DNA from: Schistocerca nitens
Lineage: Eukaryota > Arthropoda > Insecta > Orthoptera > Acrididae
Length of the DNA: 64,000 bases
Assembly (NCBI RefSeq): GCF_023898315.1
Contig: NC_064617.1
Span: 710,851,202 to 710,915,201, forward strand
Direction of reading: 5' to 3'
Shown here: one piece after another, positions 20,601 to 31,205 of the stretch
Position numbering within the stretch: the stretch's first letter is position 1
Layout: each line of letters opens with the position of its first letter
Made by a program: the position numbers and the translations under genes
The notes under the pieces: model-generated
The model's database searches: none
Told to the model about the DNA's origin: nothing
The model's input: the letters and a program-made list of their open reading frames with translations, nothing else

Positions 20601-21540
20601 CTCAGTTCTACAAAACTTGGTACAAGAGTAGAAATTACGACTCACATCTTTTTGTTCCCATTCTTTCGCAATCTGTATTTTGTGTTAATGACTGCCAATG
20701 CTGAAAATCTATCTCACATAAGTAGGATGTCGAAAAATGTATAATACTCGTATGAGCTCGTTACTCACTTGTGGAAACTCTAGATTCACTAAGATTTAGA
20801 ACTCAGGCAGTGACGAGGAAATGAACTTCGATTTCAGTGTGGAGTCTGAGGAAATATCAGTAAATTGGGATTTGTACTTCAGTCGCAAGTGCTCATTTCT
20901 TCACTCAAATGAAAGTCATTGTCTTCAAAAACTGTGTGAAAAGCAGGTAAAACGTAATTTATATCATTATCATCAAACTGTTTCTTTCACCATAGCAGTT
21001 TGTTTCTCAATTCACAACAGTAGTTCCTTTCTGAAGGCTGAAACACTGTCTGACAGTTGCAGAACGTTAATCTCGTTACCTTGAAGAAATAAATTCAATA
21101 AACTGAGTTTTTCAGAAGATACCACAAAGATATGCCAGCTTCAGAAAAAAATCATTGTCTACAAATTTCTCAGAACTCAAATGTTTCTCCTGAATAAGCT
21201 AAGAGTAAAGTTCATTCCTCAGTTCATACACCCTTTTCAAGACATTCTCCCAATGTTGAATGAAAATCACTGATTCATTAATTGACAAACCTCATTAAGG
21301 ACATGGCTTATGATTTTTGGAGCAAGTGCATCTTTGTGAATAAAACAATATGTCCAAATACCATGAGAGGCTTCTTTACGGATTCGTGCTTGCTATCCAG
21401 CATAACAGGAAGCCATATATTTGTGTGGGGACTCCCACAACAGGATTTCATAAACCGATTTCTCAATAACACTTCTAACTTGTCATGTAAACACTCCAAG
21501 TAGAGATGGTTTGCGTAACCATACTCCGCAGTAAGCACAG
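20600..21540 (-). pseudogene. hAT-type transposase remnant (ZBED5/SCAND3-like)
   Basis: Read on the minus strand, fragments appear in order: FMKSCCGSPHTNIWLPVMLD (near 21430), INESVIFIQHWENVLKRVYE then LRNELYS (near 21250), LSSEKFVDNDFFLKLAYLC then GIF (near 21140), NVLQLSDSVSAFRKELLL (near 21050) and a block like RHPTYVR-IFSIGSH (near 20710) that resembles the conserved FATTYLCE-FS end of hAT dimerisation domains. Stops and shifts interrupt the chain many times. Family assignment rests on pattern recognition of the VYELRNEL and KLAYL blocks; no terminal repeats were found. Confidence 0.5.
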
Positions 21541-21548
21541 AAGTACTC

Positions 21549-22377
21549 GTTTTATAAATAAAAAACGCCTTCTCTTGTTGCACTGTATTTTATTCTCAAG
21601 ACGCGTTTCACCTTCAAGGCATCATCAGTGGGATTTGTAATGATACAGTTATATTACACTTTTGTTTTGCTATGTGTTATTTGTAGATTATAAAACCATT
21701 CACTTCTCGCTTCGCAGTGAATAGCACACTGGACTCGCATTTGGGAGGATGACAGTTCAATCCAGTGTCCAGCCATCTTGATTTAGGTTTTCTGTGATTT
21801 CCCTAAATCGCTCCAGGCAAATGCCGGGATAGTTCCTCTGGAAGGTCACGGCCGACTTCCTTCCCCGTCCTTCCCGTATCTGACAAGACCGATGACCTCG
21901 CTGTCTGGTCTCCTCCCCCAAACAACCCAACCCCAACTTCTCGCTTTTTATATAAATAAGTGATTACTTACAGTTCTTCATGTTTTAGTTGGCATCGGTG
22001 TTTCCTCTCACTTCGTCACATGAAGGTCACGCTACCGCTCTATTTACGAAACATAATCATGTTTTTGTGTTTCAAACAAATGAGAAGTGGGAATAAAAAT
22101 GTTTGAAACGCAGAAATACGCCTGTGTTTCATAAATAGAGTGGTAGTGCGACCTCGATATGACCAGGTGGGAGGAAACACCGATGCCAACTAAAAACATG
22201 AAGAACTGTAAATAATAATTTATTTACATAAGAGCGAGAAGTGAACTGTTTTCTAATCTACAAATAACATACACCAAAACAAAATTGTATCGTAACTGTA
22301 TCGTCATAGTCCCACTGATGGTGTCTTAAAGTGAAAAATACACAGCAGCAAGAGAGGGCGTTTTTTATTTACAAAAC
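21549..22377. mobile_element. Large fold-back (inverted-repeat) element, split by a SINE
   Basis: The left arm (21549 to about 22060, SINE excluded) and right arm (about 22090-22377) are inverted copies. The outer ends pair GTTTTATAAATAAAAAACGCC with the complement of GGCGTTTTTTATTTACAAAAC. Inner blocks such as GTTGGCATCGGTGTTTCCTC and CTCTATTTACGAAACA recur inverted on the other side, and the centre is near 22085. The arms are ~280-290 bp without the SINE, with roughly 85-90% match by eye. There is no coding capacity, so it is a non-autonomous fold-back or long-TIR MITE. Confidence 0.85.
21713..21935 (+). repeat. tRNA-derived SINE (second family), 11-bp target duplication
   Basis: ACTTCTCGCTT occurs at 21702-21712 and 21936-21946; the other arm of the fold-back element shows the uninterrupted site. 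The head has TAGCACACTGG (A-box-like) and GTTCAATCC (B box). The body has GATTTCCCTAAATCGCTCC, GGCAAATGCCGGGATAG and GGCCGACTTCCTTCCCCG. It must be younger than the fold-back element. Confidence 0.88.
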
Positions 22378-22379
22378 AA

Positions 22380-23555
22380 ATATACTCCAAAATCGGTCTG
22401 GAAATCAGCCATCTATCTATTTTCGCTACCTTGTAAAACTTGCCTTTCTTTGCATATACATTAGGGGAGATACTGTGGCTGCCTTATTTTTAGTAAGTCT
22501 GCGGTGGCTATGCTCGTTTCAAAGATATACTTTGGCTGAAGCACCTGTGTGAGGCCATACTGGATTTCTTAAAGCTCATATTTGGTGCGTTTTATATTGC
22601 AATTATATTATAACTTATGTCCTATAAACAAATACTGCTCCAAAACACTAGTACGTTGAGAATCTCCTAGAAAGGTAAAATTTTTTAATATTAAATACCA
22701 GATAATAAGTTACTAGTGTTTAAATGTTTCAGGACTGTATGACACAGGAGTAACTGATACAGCAAAATGGGTCGCTATAGTGCAGTGGATAACGACAGCA
22801 ACAGCCAAAAAGGGAACTGAAGCATTATGTTGGTTTTTTGGTTTGAGCCCTGCAATCTGCAAAAATTTTATTACCACCTTCAGATTTCTGAGGGCTTAAT
22901 TTACTAATTCAACATGAAACATAGCACTGTGAGTGAATATTCAATACAAGTTGATTATGTTGCAAAAACAAACTACCAATCATCATCAGAACAAAAATAT
23001 GAAAAAGACTAACATATGTGAGAAAGAATTAAAGTGGGCTTGGTCGCACTGTCAGCTGCCTATAAAGTATAAGAGAGAATTTACAGACTAGTTATTTTCG
23101 GAGGCTACTTTTCCAAACAAGAACGTCTTCAAATTAATCACTTATGCAGACAAAATGTATTCTGGGACTGGTGCACATGTATTTCTCCTGGTGTTTCAGT
23201 TTATTTCAACAGAAAAGAAAGAAGTTTACTTACCTGGCAGTGAATTATAAAATTAGAACATACTTCATAAATCCAAATATATTCTCAAGTAATAAATGTT
23301 TGGGTAAAGATTGTCTGCATTTGAATAGGTCATGACTGGAAATCTTTAGTAAAATGTTTGCTGATACTTGTAAAATTCTGCAAAATAGGGGAAACTTATA
23401 AGAAATGATGGGGGTGAGAAACAGTGTTTCATAAAGAAAAATGGCAAGACCGAAATGGTACCCAAGAAAAAGTATGCTTGAGACCATGAAAAGAATGTCC
23501 CGACATAATGGACCTGAACATAAATGGTCTAAGTACTGACTTTTCAAACAGAAGT
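22380..23555. other. Mostly unassigned sequence
   Basis: No supported gene. It includes a weak tRNA-like unit at 22772-22860, listed separately, and several short chance frames. Confidence 0.45.
22772..22860 (+). repeat. Weak tRNA-like SINE remnant
   Basis: TAGTGCAGTGG fits the A-box consensus and GGTTTGAGCCC, ~60 bp further on, fits the B box with one mismatch. An unrelated body follows. No target duplication was identified. Confidence 0.3.
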
Positions 23556-23589
23556 TATAAAGTGGATGAGTTACAAATTATTCTATCTG

Positions 23590-24236
23590 AATGTAGAAAT
23601 ATCAAAGTTATTTGCCTCAATGAACACTGGCTTCATCTGACAATATTAAAATTCTTAATAAAATTGAAAATTTGGAATTAGCCAACAGCTTTTGTAGATG
23701 AGAGAAATCATGTGGAGGCTTTTGCATATTTACTCATTCTGATATAAAATATAAAATAAGAAATGATTTTGACATTTGAATGAAGAGTGTGTATTTGGAA
23801 GCTGCTGTGTCGAGTTGAAGGACCTAAATGTCATAGTAGTTTCTATTTACAGTGTACCAGAGAAAGCTACAATTGAAGCTTTCCTGGTGAAATTTCTTGG
23901 TCTGCTTAAAAAACGCAGTACAGAAAAAAAGATGGTAATAGTACTGACTTCAATATTAATGACATAGTTGAAAGCAATGATGTGTCCAAATTCACTAACT
24001 TAATAAAAAAACTTTCCTTCAAAATGAACTTCATGCTACCCACCAGAGTACATGCCCAGTCAGCTACCTGTATTGATAATATTCTAACAAATTATGTGTT
24101 TGAAGATGTTTATACATTTTGTATGGATTTAGGAATCCCTGTCCACTCTGCATTATTCGTTGAACTACCAAAAATTAAGAAAAAAATTTCATGTAACAAA
24201 AGCCAACTGAAAAGGAAATTCAATGAAAAAAATTAA
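23590..24236 (+). pseudogene. LINE-D endonuclease, degenerate
   Basis: A frame near 23776-23967 reads CCVELKDLNVIVVSIYSVPE then FLVKFLGLLKKR, the middle of an apurinic-like endonuclease. The frame at 23982-24236 reads TNLIKKLSFKMNF, ATCIDNILTNYVFEDV and DLGIPVHSALFVEL, where the block normally holding SDH reads PVHS. Upstream text near 23600 resembles NVICLNEHWL. Stops separate the parts, and two catalytic regions are altered or missing. Confidence 0.7.
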
Positions 24237-24499
24237 ATTCCATTTAGAAATACGTTAAGAGAGCTTGAATGGCCTTACAACAGCTGTATTTCGAGTAATA
24301 CCAACATTAACTATTTTTTAAGTAGCTTTCTTGAAATATTTAATGAAACTTCCCCACTTAGAACCACTTGCAACAAAACGACTAGGAAACTTAAATGGAT
24401 AACCCAGTTTATAAAAATTTCTAGTGCCAGGAAGAGGAAACTCCGCAATGAACTGAAATATAAAAAAACAGGCGTTTTACTGAGCATATTAGTAATTAT

Positions 24500-25930
24500 A
24501 AAGCTATATTTAAAGAAGTTATGACATCAGCCAAACAAATGGCAAACAAGAAATTCATTACACAACTTAAAAGTAATACAAAAGCAGTGTGGTCTATCGT
24601 CGAATCAGAGTTAGGTGTTAGAGTTAGTAGTAATGAAATATCTATATTAAAGTAGATGATAGCTTTATTGTAAACCTAGCTCAATATCAGAGTGTTTAAA
24701 TGAATTCTTCATAAATGTGGCAAAGTCAGATGTTTATGTAGCAGAGTATCAGAGTAAAGTAAATCCCTTTGGAATCCACCAAGAAGCTCATTATCTTACG
24801 GATTTTTAAAAAACTCACAATAAACATATGGAAAATGTTATATTATCATTAAAAAATAAAAACCCTGCTGGGTGGGATGGGATGCTGACTAAAGAGATTA
24901 AAACGGTGTGTGGCATAATAGCACCTCCCCTAACTAAAATAGTCACCAGTCTTTTGAACAGGAATGCTTTCCCAATGTTTTGAAGTGTGCCAAAGTCAGA
25001 CCTCCATTGAAGGAATGGTCAAGAGAGGACATGGGAAGCTATCAGTCTGTTTCTATTCCTCCAGTCCTCTCAAAAGTGTTAGAGAACTTTACTGCAAGCC
25101 AGATCAAAAACTTTAGGGTAAAAATGATATTATTATAAGTGATCAATTTGGATTTCAACCAGGAAAAAACACTGTGGATGCATTGAATAGCTTTATTGAA
25201 ACGATACACAGATCACTGGATCAGAGGAGTAAAGTTGCAGGTATCTTCTGTGACCTCATGAATGCATTTGTTTCCATGAACCATGACTTGTTCGTCTACA
25301 AATTAGACAAATATAGGATTAAGGACAATGCTCTAAAATGGCTACCATAATACTTACACAACAGAAAACAAAGGTTAACTATCACCTTAGATGCAGTGAA
25401 TTATTATTCTAAATGGGGTACAGTATCACAAGGTGTGCCTCGAGGCTCCATTTTGGGGCCAATCCTGTTCCTGTTCTACATAAATGACTTACAAATAAAT
25501 ACAAATTCCTAATCAGTTCTGTTTGCAGAAGACATTTCTGTTTTAATTGAAAATGGCAATGCAGAAAATTTTCTGAGCCTCACTGTAATCACATTGAATA
25601 CCTTAGAAAACTGGTTCCAGTTAAATGTTTTGAAACTGAACATTGCAAAAACCGATATGGTACATTTCAAAACCAAACAATCAAAATGTGTGGAACTGAA
25701 AATACAATATTGACTTCCTACCAAATAAACTAAGCAGTATTGCATTTACAATGCAAATACTAGCAAATACCACTAACTACAGTGTACGAAAAATTGCTTA
25801 TCATAGTTACTTTGAATCTGTCACTAGACATGAGATAATTTTCTGGGGAAATTCGAATAGTGTATATCAAATACTAAAACTGCAAAAGAAAATTGTCTGA
25901 TACATGTGCTCTGCACAGCAAACAGAGTCA
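24500..25930 (+). pseudogene. LINE-D reverse transcriptase, degenerate
   Basis: Pieces in several frames give a linker (QLKSNTKAVWSIVESELG, near 24570), KNKNPAGWDGMLTKEIKTV (near 24855; RT domain 1), LTQQKTKVNYHL, GVPRGSILGPILFLFYINDL (near 25433-25495) and LFAEDISVLIENG (near 25519). Motif B has Arg where Gln is usual, and motif C is FAED instead of FADD, losing an active-site Asp. The C-terminal part near 25750-25900 has a SYFESV-like and EIIFWGNSNSVYQILK block typical of these elements. Confidence 0.75.
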
Positions 25931-26023
25931 AATCGCCCATTATTTCAGAAACGAAAAATCCCAACTGTTCCCTCCATACACATTTATGAAATTATAATCT
26001 TCCTACATAGCAGACAAAAACTA

Positions 26024-27445
26024 CACTCCTGGAAATGGAAAAAAGAACACATTGACACCGGTGTGTCACACCCACCATACTTGCTCCGGACACTGCGAGA
26101 GGGCTGTACAAGCAATGGTCACACGCACGGCACAGCGGACACACCAGGAACCGCGGTGTTGGCCGTCGAATGGCGCTAGCTGCGCAGCATTTGTGCACCG
26201 CCGCCGTCAGTGTCAGCCAGTTTGCCGTGGCATACGGAGCTCCCTCGCAGTCTTTAACACTGGTAGCATGCCGCGACAGCGTGGACGTGAACCGTATGTG
26301 CAGTTGACGGACTTTGAGCGAGGGCGTATAGTGGGCATGCGGGAGGCCGGGTGGACGTACCGCCGAATTGCTCAACACGTGGGGCGTGAGGCCTCCACAG
26401 TACATCGATGTTGTCGCCAGTGGTCGGCGGAAGGTGCACGTGCCCGTCGACCTGGGACCGGACCGCAGCGATGCACGGATGCACGCCAAGACCGTAGGAT
26501 CCTACGCAGTGCCGTAGGGGACCGCACCGCCACTTCCCAGCAAATTAGGGACACAGTTGCTCCTGGGGTATCGGCGAGGACCATTCGCAACCGTCTCCAT
26601 GAAGCTGGGCTACGGTCCCGCACACCGTTAGGCTGTCTTCCGCTCACGCCCCAACATCGTGCAGCCAGCCTCCAGTGGTGTCGCGACAGGCGTGAATGGA
26701 CGGACGAATGGAGACGTGTCGTCTTCAGCGATGAGAGTCGCTTCTGCCTTGGTGCCAATGATGGTCGTATGCATGTTTGGCGCCGTGCAGGTGAGCGCCA
26801 CAATCAGGACTGCATACGACCGAGGCACACAGGGCCAACACCCGGCATCATGGTGTGGGGAGCGATCTCCTACACTGGCCGTACACCACTGGTGATCGTC
26901 GAGGGGACACTGAATAGTGCACGGTACATCCAAACCGTCATCGAACCCATCATTCTACCATTCCTAGACCGGCAAGGGAACTTGCTGTTCCAACAGGACA
27001 ATGCACGTCCGCATGTATCCCGTGCCACCCAACGTGCTCTAGAAGGTGTAAGTCAACTACCCTGGCCAGCAAGATCTCCGGATCTGTCCCCCATTGAGCA
27101 TGTTTGGGACTGGATGAAGCGTCGTCTCACGCGGTCTGCACGTCCAGCACGAACGCTGGTCCAACTGAGGCGCCAGGTGGAAATGGCATGGCAAGCCATT
27201 CCACAGGACTACATCCAGCATCTCTACGATCGTCTCCATGGGAGAATAGCAGCCTGCATTGCTGCGAAAGGTGGATATACACTGTACTAGTGCCGACATT
27301 GTGCATGCTCTGTTGCCTGTGTCTATGTGCCTGTGGTTCTGTCAGTGTGATCATGTGATGTATCTGACCCCAGGAATGTGTCAATAAAGTTTCCCCTTCC
27401 TGGGACAATGAATTCACGGTGTTCTTATTTCAATTTCCAGGAGTG
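26024..27445 (+). mobile_element. Tc1-family DNA transposon, copy 3 (1,422 bp, complete)
   Basis: TA flanks at 26022-26023 and 27446-27447. The ends and length are identical in form to copies 1 and 2. It is inserted in the C-terminal coding part of LINE-D; removing it and one TA restores RQKLFEENQFK across the junction. The GC-rich interior contrasts with the AT-rich LINE on both sides. Confidence 0.96.
26268..27290 (+). CDS. Tc1-family transposase, intact (340 aa), copy 3
   Basis: Starts MPRQRGREPY at the ATG at 26268 and ends GGYTLY. The DNA-binding region and catalytic blocks VVFSDESRF, FQQDNARPH and SPDLSPIEHVWD are present. Compared with copies 1 and 2 it has more private changes: REASTV for REVSTV, PQRCTDAR, ASLQWCRD for ARLQWCRD, REWTDEW, RMHVWRR, PIILPF, QAIPQDYIQHL. 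None hits the catalytic Asp/Glu. The frame is also open upstream to 26052 and includes GTG in place of the upstream ATG of copy 1 (AMVTRT against AMITRT), arguing that 26268 is the real start. Confidence 0.94.
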   Translation: MPRQRGREPYVQLTDFERGRIVGMREAGWTYRRIAQHVGREASTVHRCCRQWSAEGARARRPGTGPQRCTDARQDRRILRSAVGDRTATSQQIRDTVAPGVSARTIRNRLHEAGLRSRTPLGCLPLTPQHRAASLQWCRDRREWTDEWRRVVFSDESRFCLGANDGRMHVWRRAGERHNQDCIRPRHTGPTPGIMVWGAISYTGRTPLVIVEGTLNSARYIQTVIEPIILPFLDRQGNLLFQQDNARPHVSRATQRALEGVSQLPWPARSPDLSPIEHVWDWMKRRLTRSARPARTLVQLRRQVEMAWQAIPQDYIQHLYDRLHGRIAACIAAKGGYTLY

Positions 27446-27447
27446 TA

Positions 27448-27696
27448 TTTGAGGAGAATCAATTTAAGCATACATATAACACAAGAAATAAAAATGATTT
27501 TATGCTACCCACACACCAGGTGAAATTATATGCTTGGACACCACCATATATGGGGATGACAATATACAACAAATTAATGGGCAAAAACATATTTAATATG
27601 AAGCCAGAAATTTTAAAAACGAGGCTACAGAAGATTCTGTGGGAGAAATGCTACTATTCAATAAAAGAATGCATAGGGGATGAAATGATAATTTGA
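27448..27696 (+). pseudogene. LINE-D C-terminal domain
   Basis: FEENQFKHTYNTRNKNDFML then VKLYAWTPPYMGMTIYNKLM, KTRLQKILWEKCYYSIKECI and a stop. The HTYNTRNKND and FYSIDEC-like blocks recur at the C-terminus of the LINE-B2 copy (55403-55678), so the families are related. The coding end is natural and the 3' UTR is AT-rich. Confidence 0.75.
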
Positions 27697-27769
27697 GCAA
27701 GGGGTAATTAAGCGTTAGATTTTATTGTATGTATATATAATAAAACTGTATTATTTTTATGAGGCTGTT

Positions 27770-29850
27770 TGTTAATATCAGCTGTTCTTTGCTTATGGTG
27801 AAATTTTACCACTATTTGATGAGTCTCCTGCACCTAAATCAAATGATTTAGATTATATACGATATAAGACAAATAAACTACAATTCACCAGCACATTTAT
27901 TTAACAGTGAGGGGGCTTCTCCTCAAGTACTTTCTACAGTACATACCACTACATAAAGAATTATTATTTCGTTGACAAGTTCTCACTTTCAGTGAAATAA
28001 AATACAGCAACAGCTGTAATTTTCGCTCTATTTTCTTCAGTCAACCAGCCCACTTGTTTAGCTTTGGGGAGGCTTCTTGAGCACTTGTTGTACTATACAC
28101 TGCTACATAAATAACGAGTGTGAAGTAGACAGGTTGTCACATTCAAAGGAAAGACAGCAATAGTTTCCAAATTTTGCAATGATTGAGCAAGCTGAACATA
28201 TAAAGAGCTTCTCCTTTAATTCTTCCACTAGTGAGGCTGCCATATTCGTGACACCTTGACAACGAAGACATCTATCAATGCCTTCAATGAAGCCAAAGTA
28301 TATCTTTGAAAGGAGTGCAGCCATCATAGACTGTCTATGGTCTATGGCAGCCATAGTATCTCTCTTGACGTATAAACAAATAAAGGCACATCCATGTTAA
28401 CGCACAAATGTTTTTGAAATGTGCTTGGGATACCAGGTTATGTCTTGTTTTCAAAAATTTTCCACTAATATGGGCATAGTAACTTTTTGCACAGCGAAGG
28501 AGAGGTGGAAATATTTGACTGGGCATGAAGCTGTCTACTTCTAATATTTAATTGAAGATAAATAGAGACTGTACTGACTAAATCAGAAACTGGAGCGGCT
28601 GTTTTCCATATGCCATATTTGACTGGGCTAGCGAATCCTCTTCAAGCCTTAGCATGTAAACACGACAGTGGAAAACGATTACGAAATTCCTCCGGAAGAT
28701 GTGCATGACCTCCATCTCCACACGTGGCTACGCAGTTTTCCCAGTTAATGCTGTTTTCTTCTAACAAAGAGTGCAGTATTTCAAAGAGGTCTCTCACTTT
28801 TGTTCCAATAGTTATTTCCTGCAGGAAATATCCTTGTGAAATTTATTGCCAAGCTGTTCTAAACATATGAATAGACGAAAATGCGAGAAATGTGACGACA
28901 GTTACTTGAATTTCGGTTTTATGTGGGCTACTTAAGAAATGGAATACGACCAGTATGTCATTTGTTTCGAATTCCTAGGCTACTGAAAGCGTACAGTTTA
29001 ATAAAATCACAGTATTTTGATAAAAGAACCATGAGAATATTTGTGCACAAATTACAGAAATGAAAGAACAAAAAAAAAATTCACGAAACAAGCTAAACTT
29101 CCCACAATGGCTCTTCTTTTACTTCACAATGTTTCCTACGCTGTAGCAAAGTGCAAAAAGCTCATATTACCTTATTTTACCAGCTACTCTGAACATGTCA
29201 CCTGTAATGACAGGTGATTCAGCTCCAAAGAAACTGGCAAGTGTGCCTTTGTCAGACAACATTCTTAGTCGTCGAATACTCGATATCGTTTATCATATTG
29301 AAGATCAGTTGTTTAAACAACTCATAAGTGATTGTGATTTCGCTATTCAGGCAGCCACAATGATTTATTAACATTTGAAATTTGGTTGTATATAACAATG
29401 TCAAAGATTATAAGGACACAGAGAGAACAAAACGAGTTAGTAGTAGTACAGCACACTATAGTAATTACTTCGTCCAGGAATAATTTTTACAAAGATATAG
29501 GATAGATCACTTTAAGTCCCTTTTGCACTGAAGTGAACACAAGAAAATGTCCGAGAGCGAACGAAAATTCTCTCTGATGTAAATGCTAGGCATGTACAAA
29601 CAAATGGCATTTGCTCTCAGGCAGGTTACATTTGCAAGTGTTCGCCTACTCTATGATGCTCACTTGTGATCTAATCTTCTGTTTTTTAAAGATCCATCAA
29701 ATGGAGTTAGTATTTTAACCACTTCAGTGTTACCAGAAACCTTTCATCTGCTATCTTGTCTACTTCTGTTATAGTTGGCATGTATCATGTGAGGCATGGA
29801 GTGAGCTGAATAAAATGTAATGTTGCTAACAGAAGTGTTATATATACTAG
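27770..29850. other. No recognised gene
   Basis: Two overlapping minus frames (28103-28354 and 28335-28526) are short and match nothing known. A block at 29420-29540 recurs in diverged form at 60080-60200. TATTTGACTGGGC occurs at 28514 and again near 28617. Otherwise nothing is seen. Confidence 0.45.
29420..29540 (+). repeat. Dispersed repeat, copy 1 (partner at 60080)
   Basis: GAACAAAACGAGTTAGTAGTAG then TAATTACTTCGTCCAGGAAT then TTTACAAAGATATAGGAT align with the 60080-60200 stretch in the same order with moderate divergence. It is an unnamed interspersed repeat without coding capacity. Confidence 0.55.
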
Positions 29851-29879
29851 CCAAGAAACGTGGTGTCATCTGGGTGTTT

Positions 29880-30500
29880 CAGTATTTCAATCCTCCCTCT
29901 CTCTGTTCATCTCCATCAGCCCTTCTGCCTATCCAACCTCCTCCACCCCCCTTTCTGTCCATCTCCCCCTGCCTGTCTCTTTGCCCATAATCTCATACTC
30001 CTCTCTCTGTCCATCTCCTCCTCCCTCTCTGTCAATCTGCTCATCCCCCCTCTGTCCATCTGCTCCTTCCCCCTGTCTTTATCTCCTCTTCCCCCTTCAA
30101 TTCCATTTCCTCCTACCCCTCTCTTTTTCAGTCTCCTGCTCCACCTCTCTTTGTCAATTTTCTCCTCCCCTCTCTCTGTCAGCCTTCTCCTCCCCCCTCT
30201 CTCGGTCCATCACCTTTCCATTCCATATCCATCTCCTCCTCTCTCCTCTTCCCTTTCTCTAGCGTTCTCCCCCTCTGTCTGTTGATCTCCTCCTCCTCCA
30301 TCTCTCTGCCTTTCCTTTCCTTACCCTATCTCTGTCCATCTCCTCCTCTTTTCTTTCTCTGTCCATCTTTTCCTCTTCCCTTCCCTCTGTCCATTTGCCC
30401 CTCCCCTATCTCTGTCCATTTCCTCCCCTTTCTTATCTGTGCCTATCTTCTCCTTCCCTCTGACTGTCTGTGCATCTCCTCATTCCCATTTTTCTCTACA
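29880..30500 (+). repeat. CT-rich minisatellite-like tract (~620 bp)
   Basis: The tract consists of irregular repeats built on CTCTGTCCATCTCCTCCTCC. Nearly all bases are pyrimidines on the + strand, which opens long serine/proline/leucine-rich frames that are not genes. The unit length varies from about 20 to 35 bases, so it is a degenerate array. Confidence 0.85.
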
Positions 30501-30504
30501 CTTT

Positions 30505-30650
30505 ATCATACTCGACTCAATAGGAGGCTGGTGGTTTTTAGACCAACAGTATTTCTTTCCTGGTTTTAACTACTATGTGTACCAGATTTGACTAAAATCG
30601 TTCCAGCGGTTTAGGACGAGCTTATTACCCATGGCTTTGCAAGCATACAC
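30505..30650 (+). repeat. Interspersed-repeat 3' tail, copy 1
   Basis: TAGGAGGCTGGTGGTTTTTAG then GTACCAGATTTGACTAAAAT, CGTTCCAGCGGTTTAGGACG and CATACACACAT match the better preserved copy at 31640-31800. The wording 'TTTGGTTGAAATCG...CCAGYGGTTTAGGA' followed by CATACATA is a signature I associate with the 3' ends of retroposons in arthropods; the family name is not certain. Confidence 0.5.
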
Positions 30651-31205
30651 ACATGTCAAACACATTTCACGCATATTTCATGAGAATTTGTACACATATT
30701 TCATTCATATGTCTAGCGAGTTTCGTTCTACAGTTTCATTTTCAAGCAGTGTAAAGTTTATTACGTCTTATGTTCTGAACTACGTGCTGTACAACTACAT
30801 GATTTTGCAAGTACATCTAGTAGTATATGTTCCTACTGCCTTCGAAATGTGTTATGAATACATTTAATAGCACGAAAGTAATATAACAAATTTAAAGATG
30901 TTGTATGATGCAACAGTTTTTCACAGATTCAGTGTTTATGACGACGTATCTCTTGAACTAAGAGTCGAACAATCATGTAATTTTTCTTGTAGATTCATTG
31001 GCATACTTAAATACTATCTGCAAAATGTGTTCTGAATACAGTTACCAGTACGGAAGAAATAAATTAAAATGTAGTGCTTCATGTGGCAGTTGTACTGCTT
31101 GAGCAGCGAAAATTTAGTTTGCGACAAGTTTTTTTCTGTTCATCATTTTGTGGGGGTCGTAAGAGAGATAAAGTTTCACAAAGGTTTGGAATTATGTATA
31201 ATGTT

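Larger units (their letters stand above)
23556..27770 (+). mobile_element. LINE-D (CR1/Jockey-like), degenerate, split by Tc1 copy 3
   Basis: Endonuclease (about 23590-24236), linker, RT (about 24830-25930) and C-terminal domain (to 27696) occur in order on the + strand. The coding chain is interrupted at 26024-27445 by an intact Tc1 element and resumes in register at FEENQFKHTYNTRNKNDF. Internal stops are frequent, so it was dead or dying when Tc1 arrived or has decayed since. The 3' end is AT-rich near 27700-27770 with AATAAAACTG. Confidence 0.8.

Noticed and set aside
29860-30569. Serine/proline/leucine-rich frames of 93-141 codons
   Set aside because: They are translations of the CT-rich low-complexity tract; adjacent frames are equally open.
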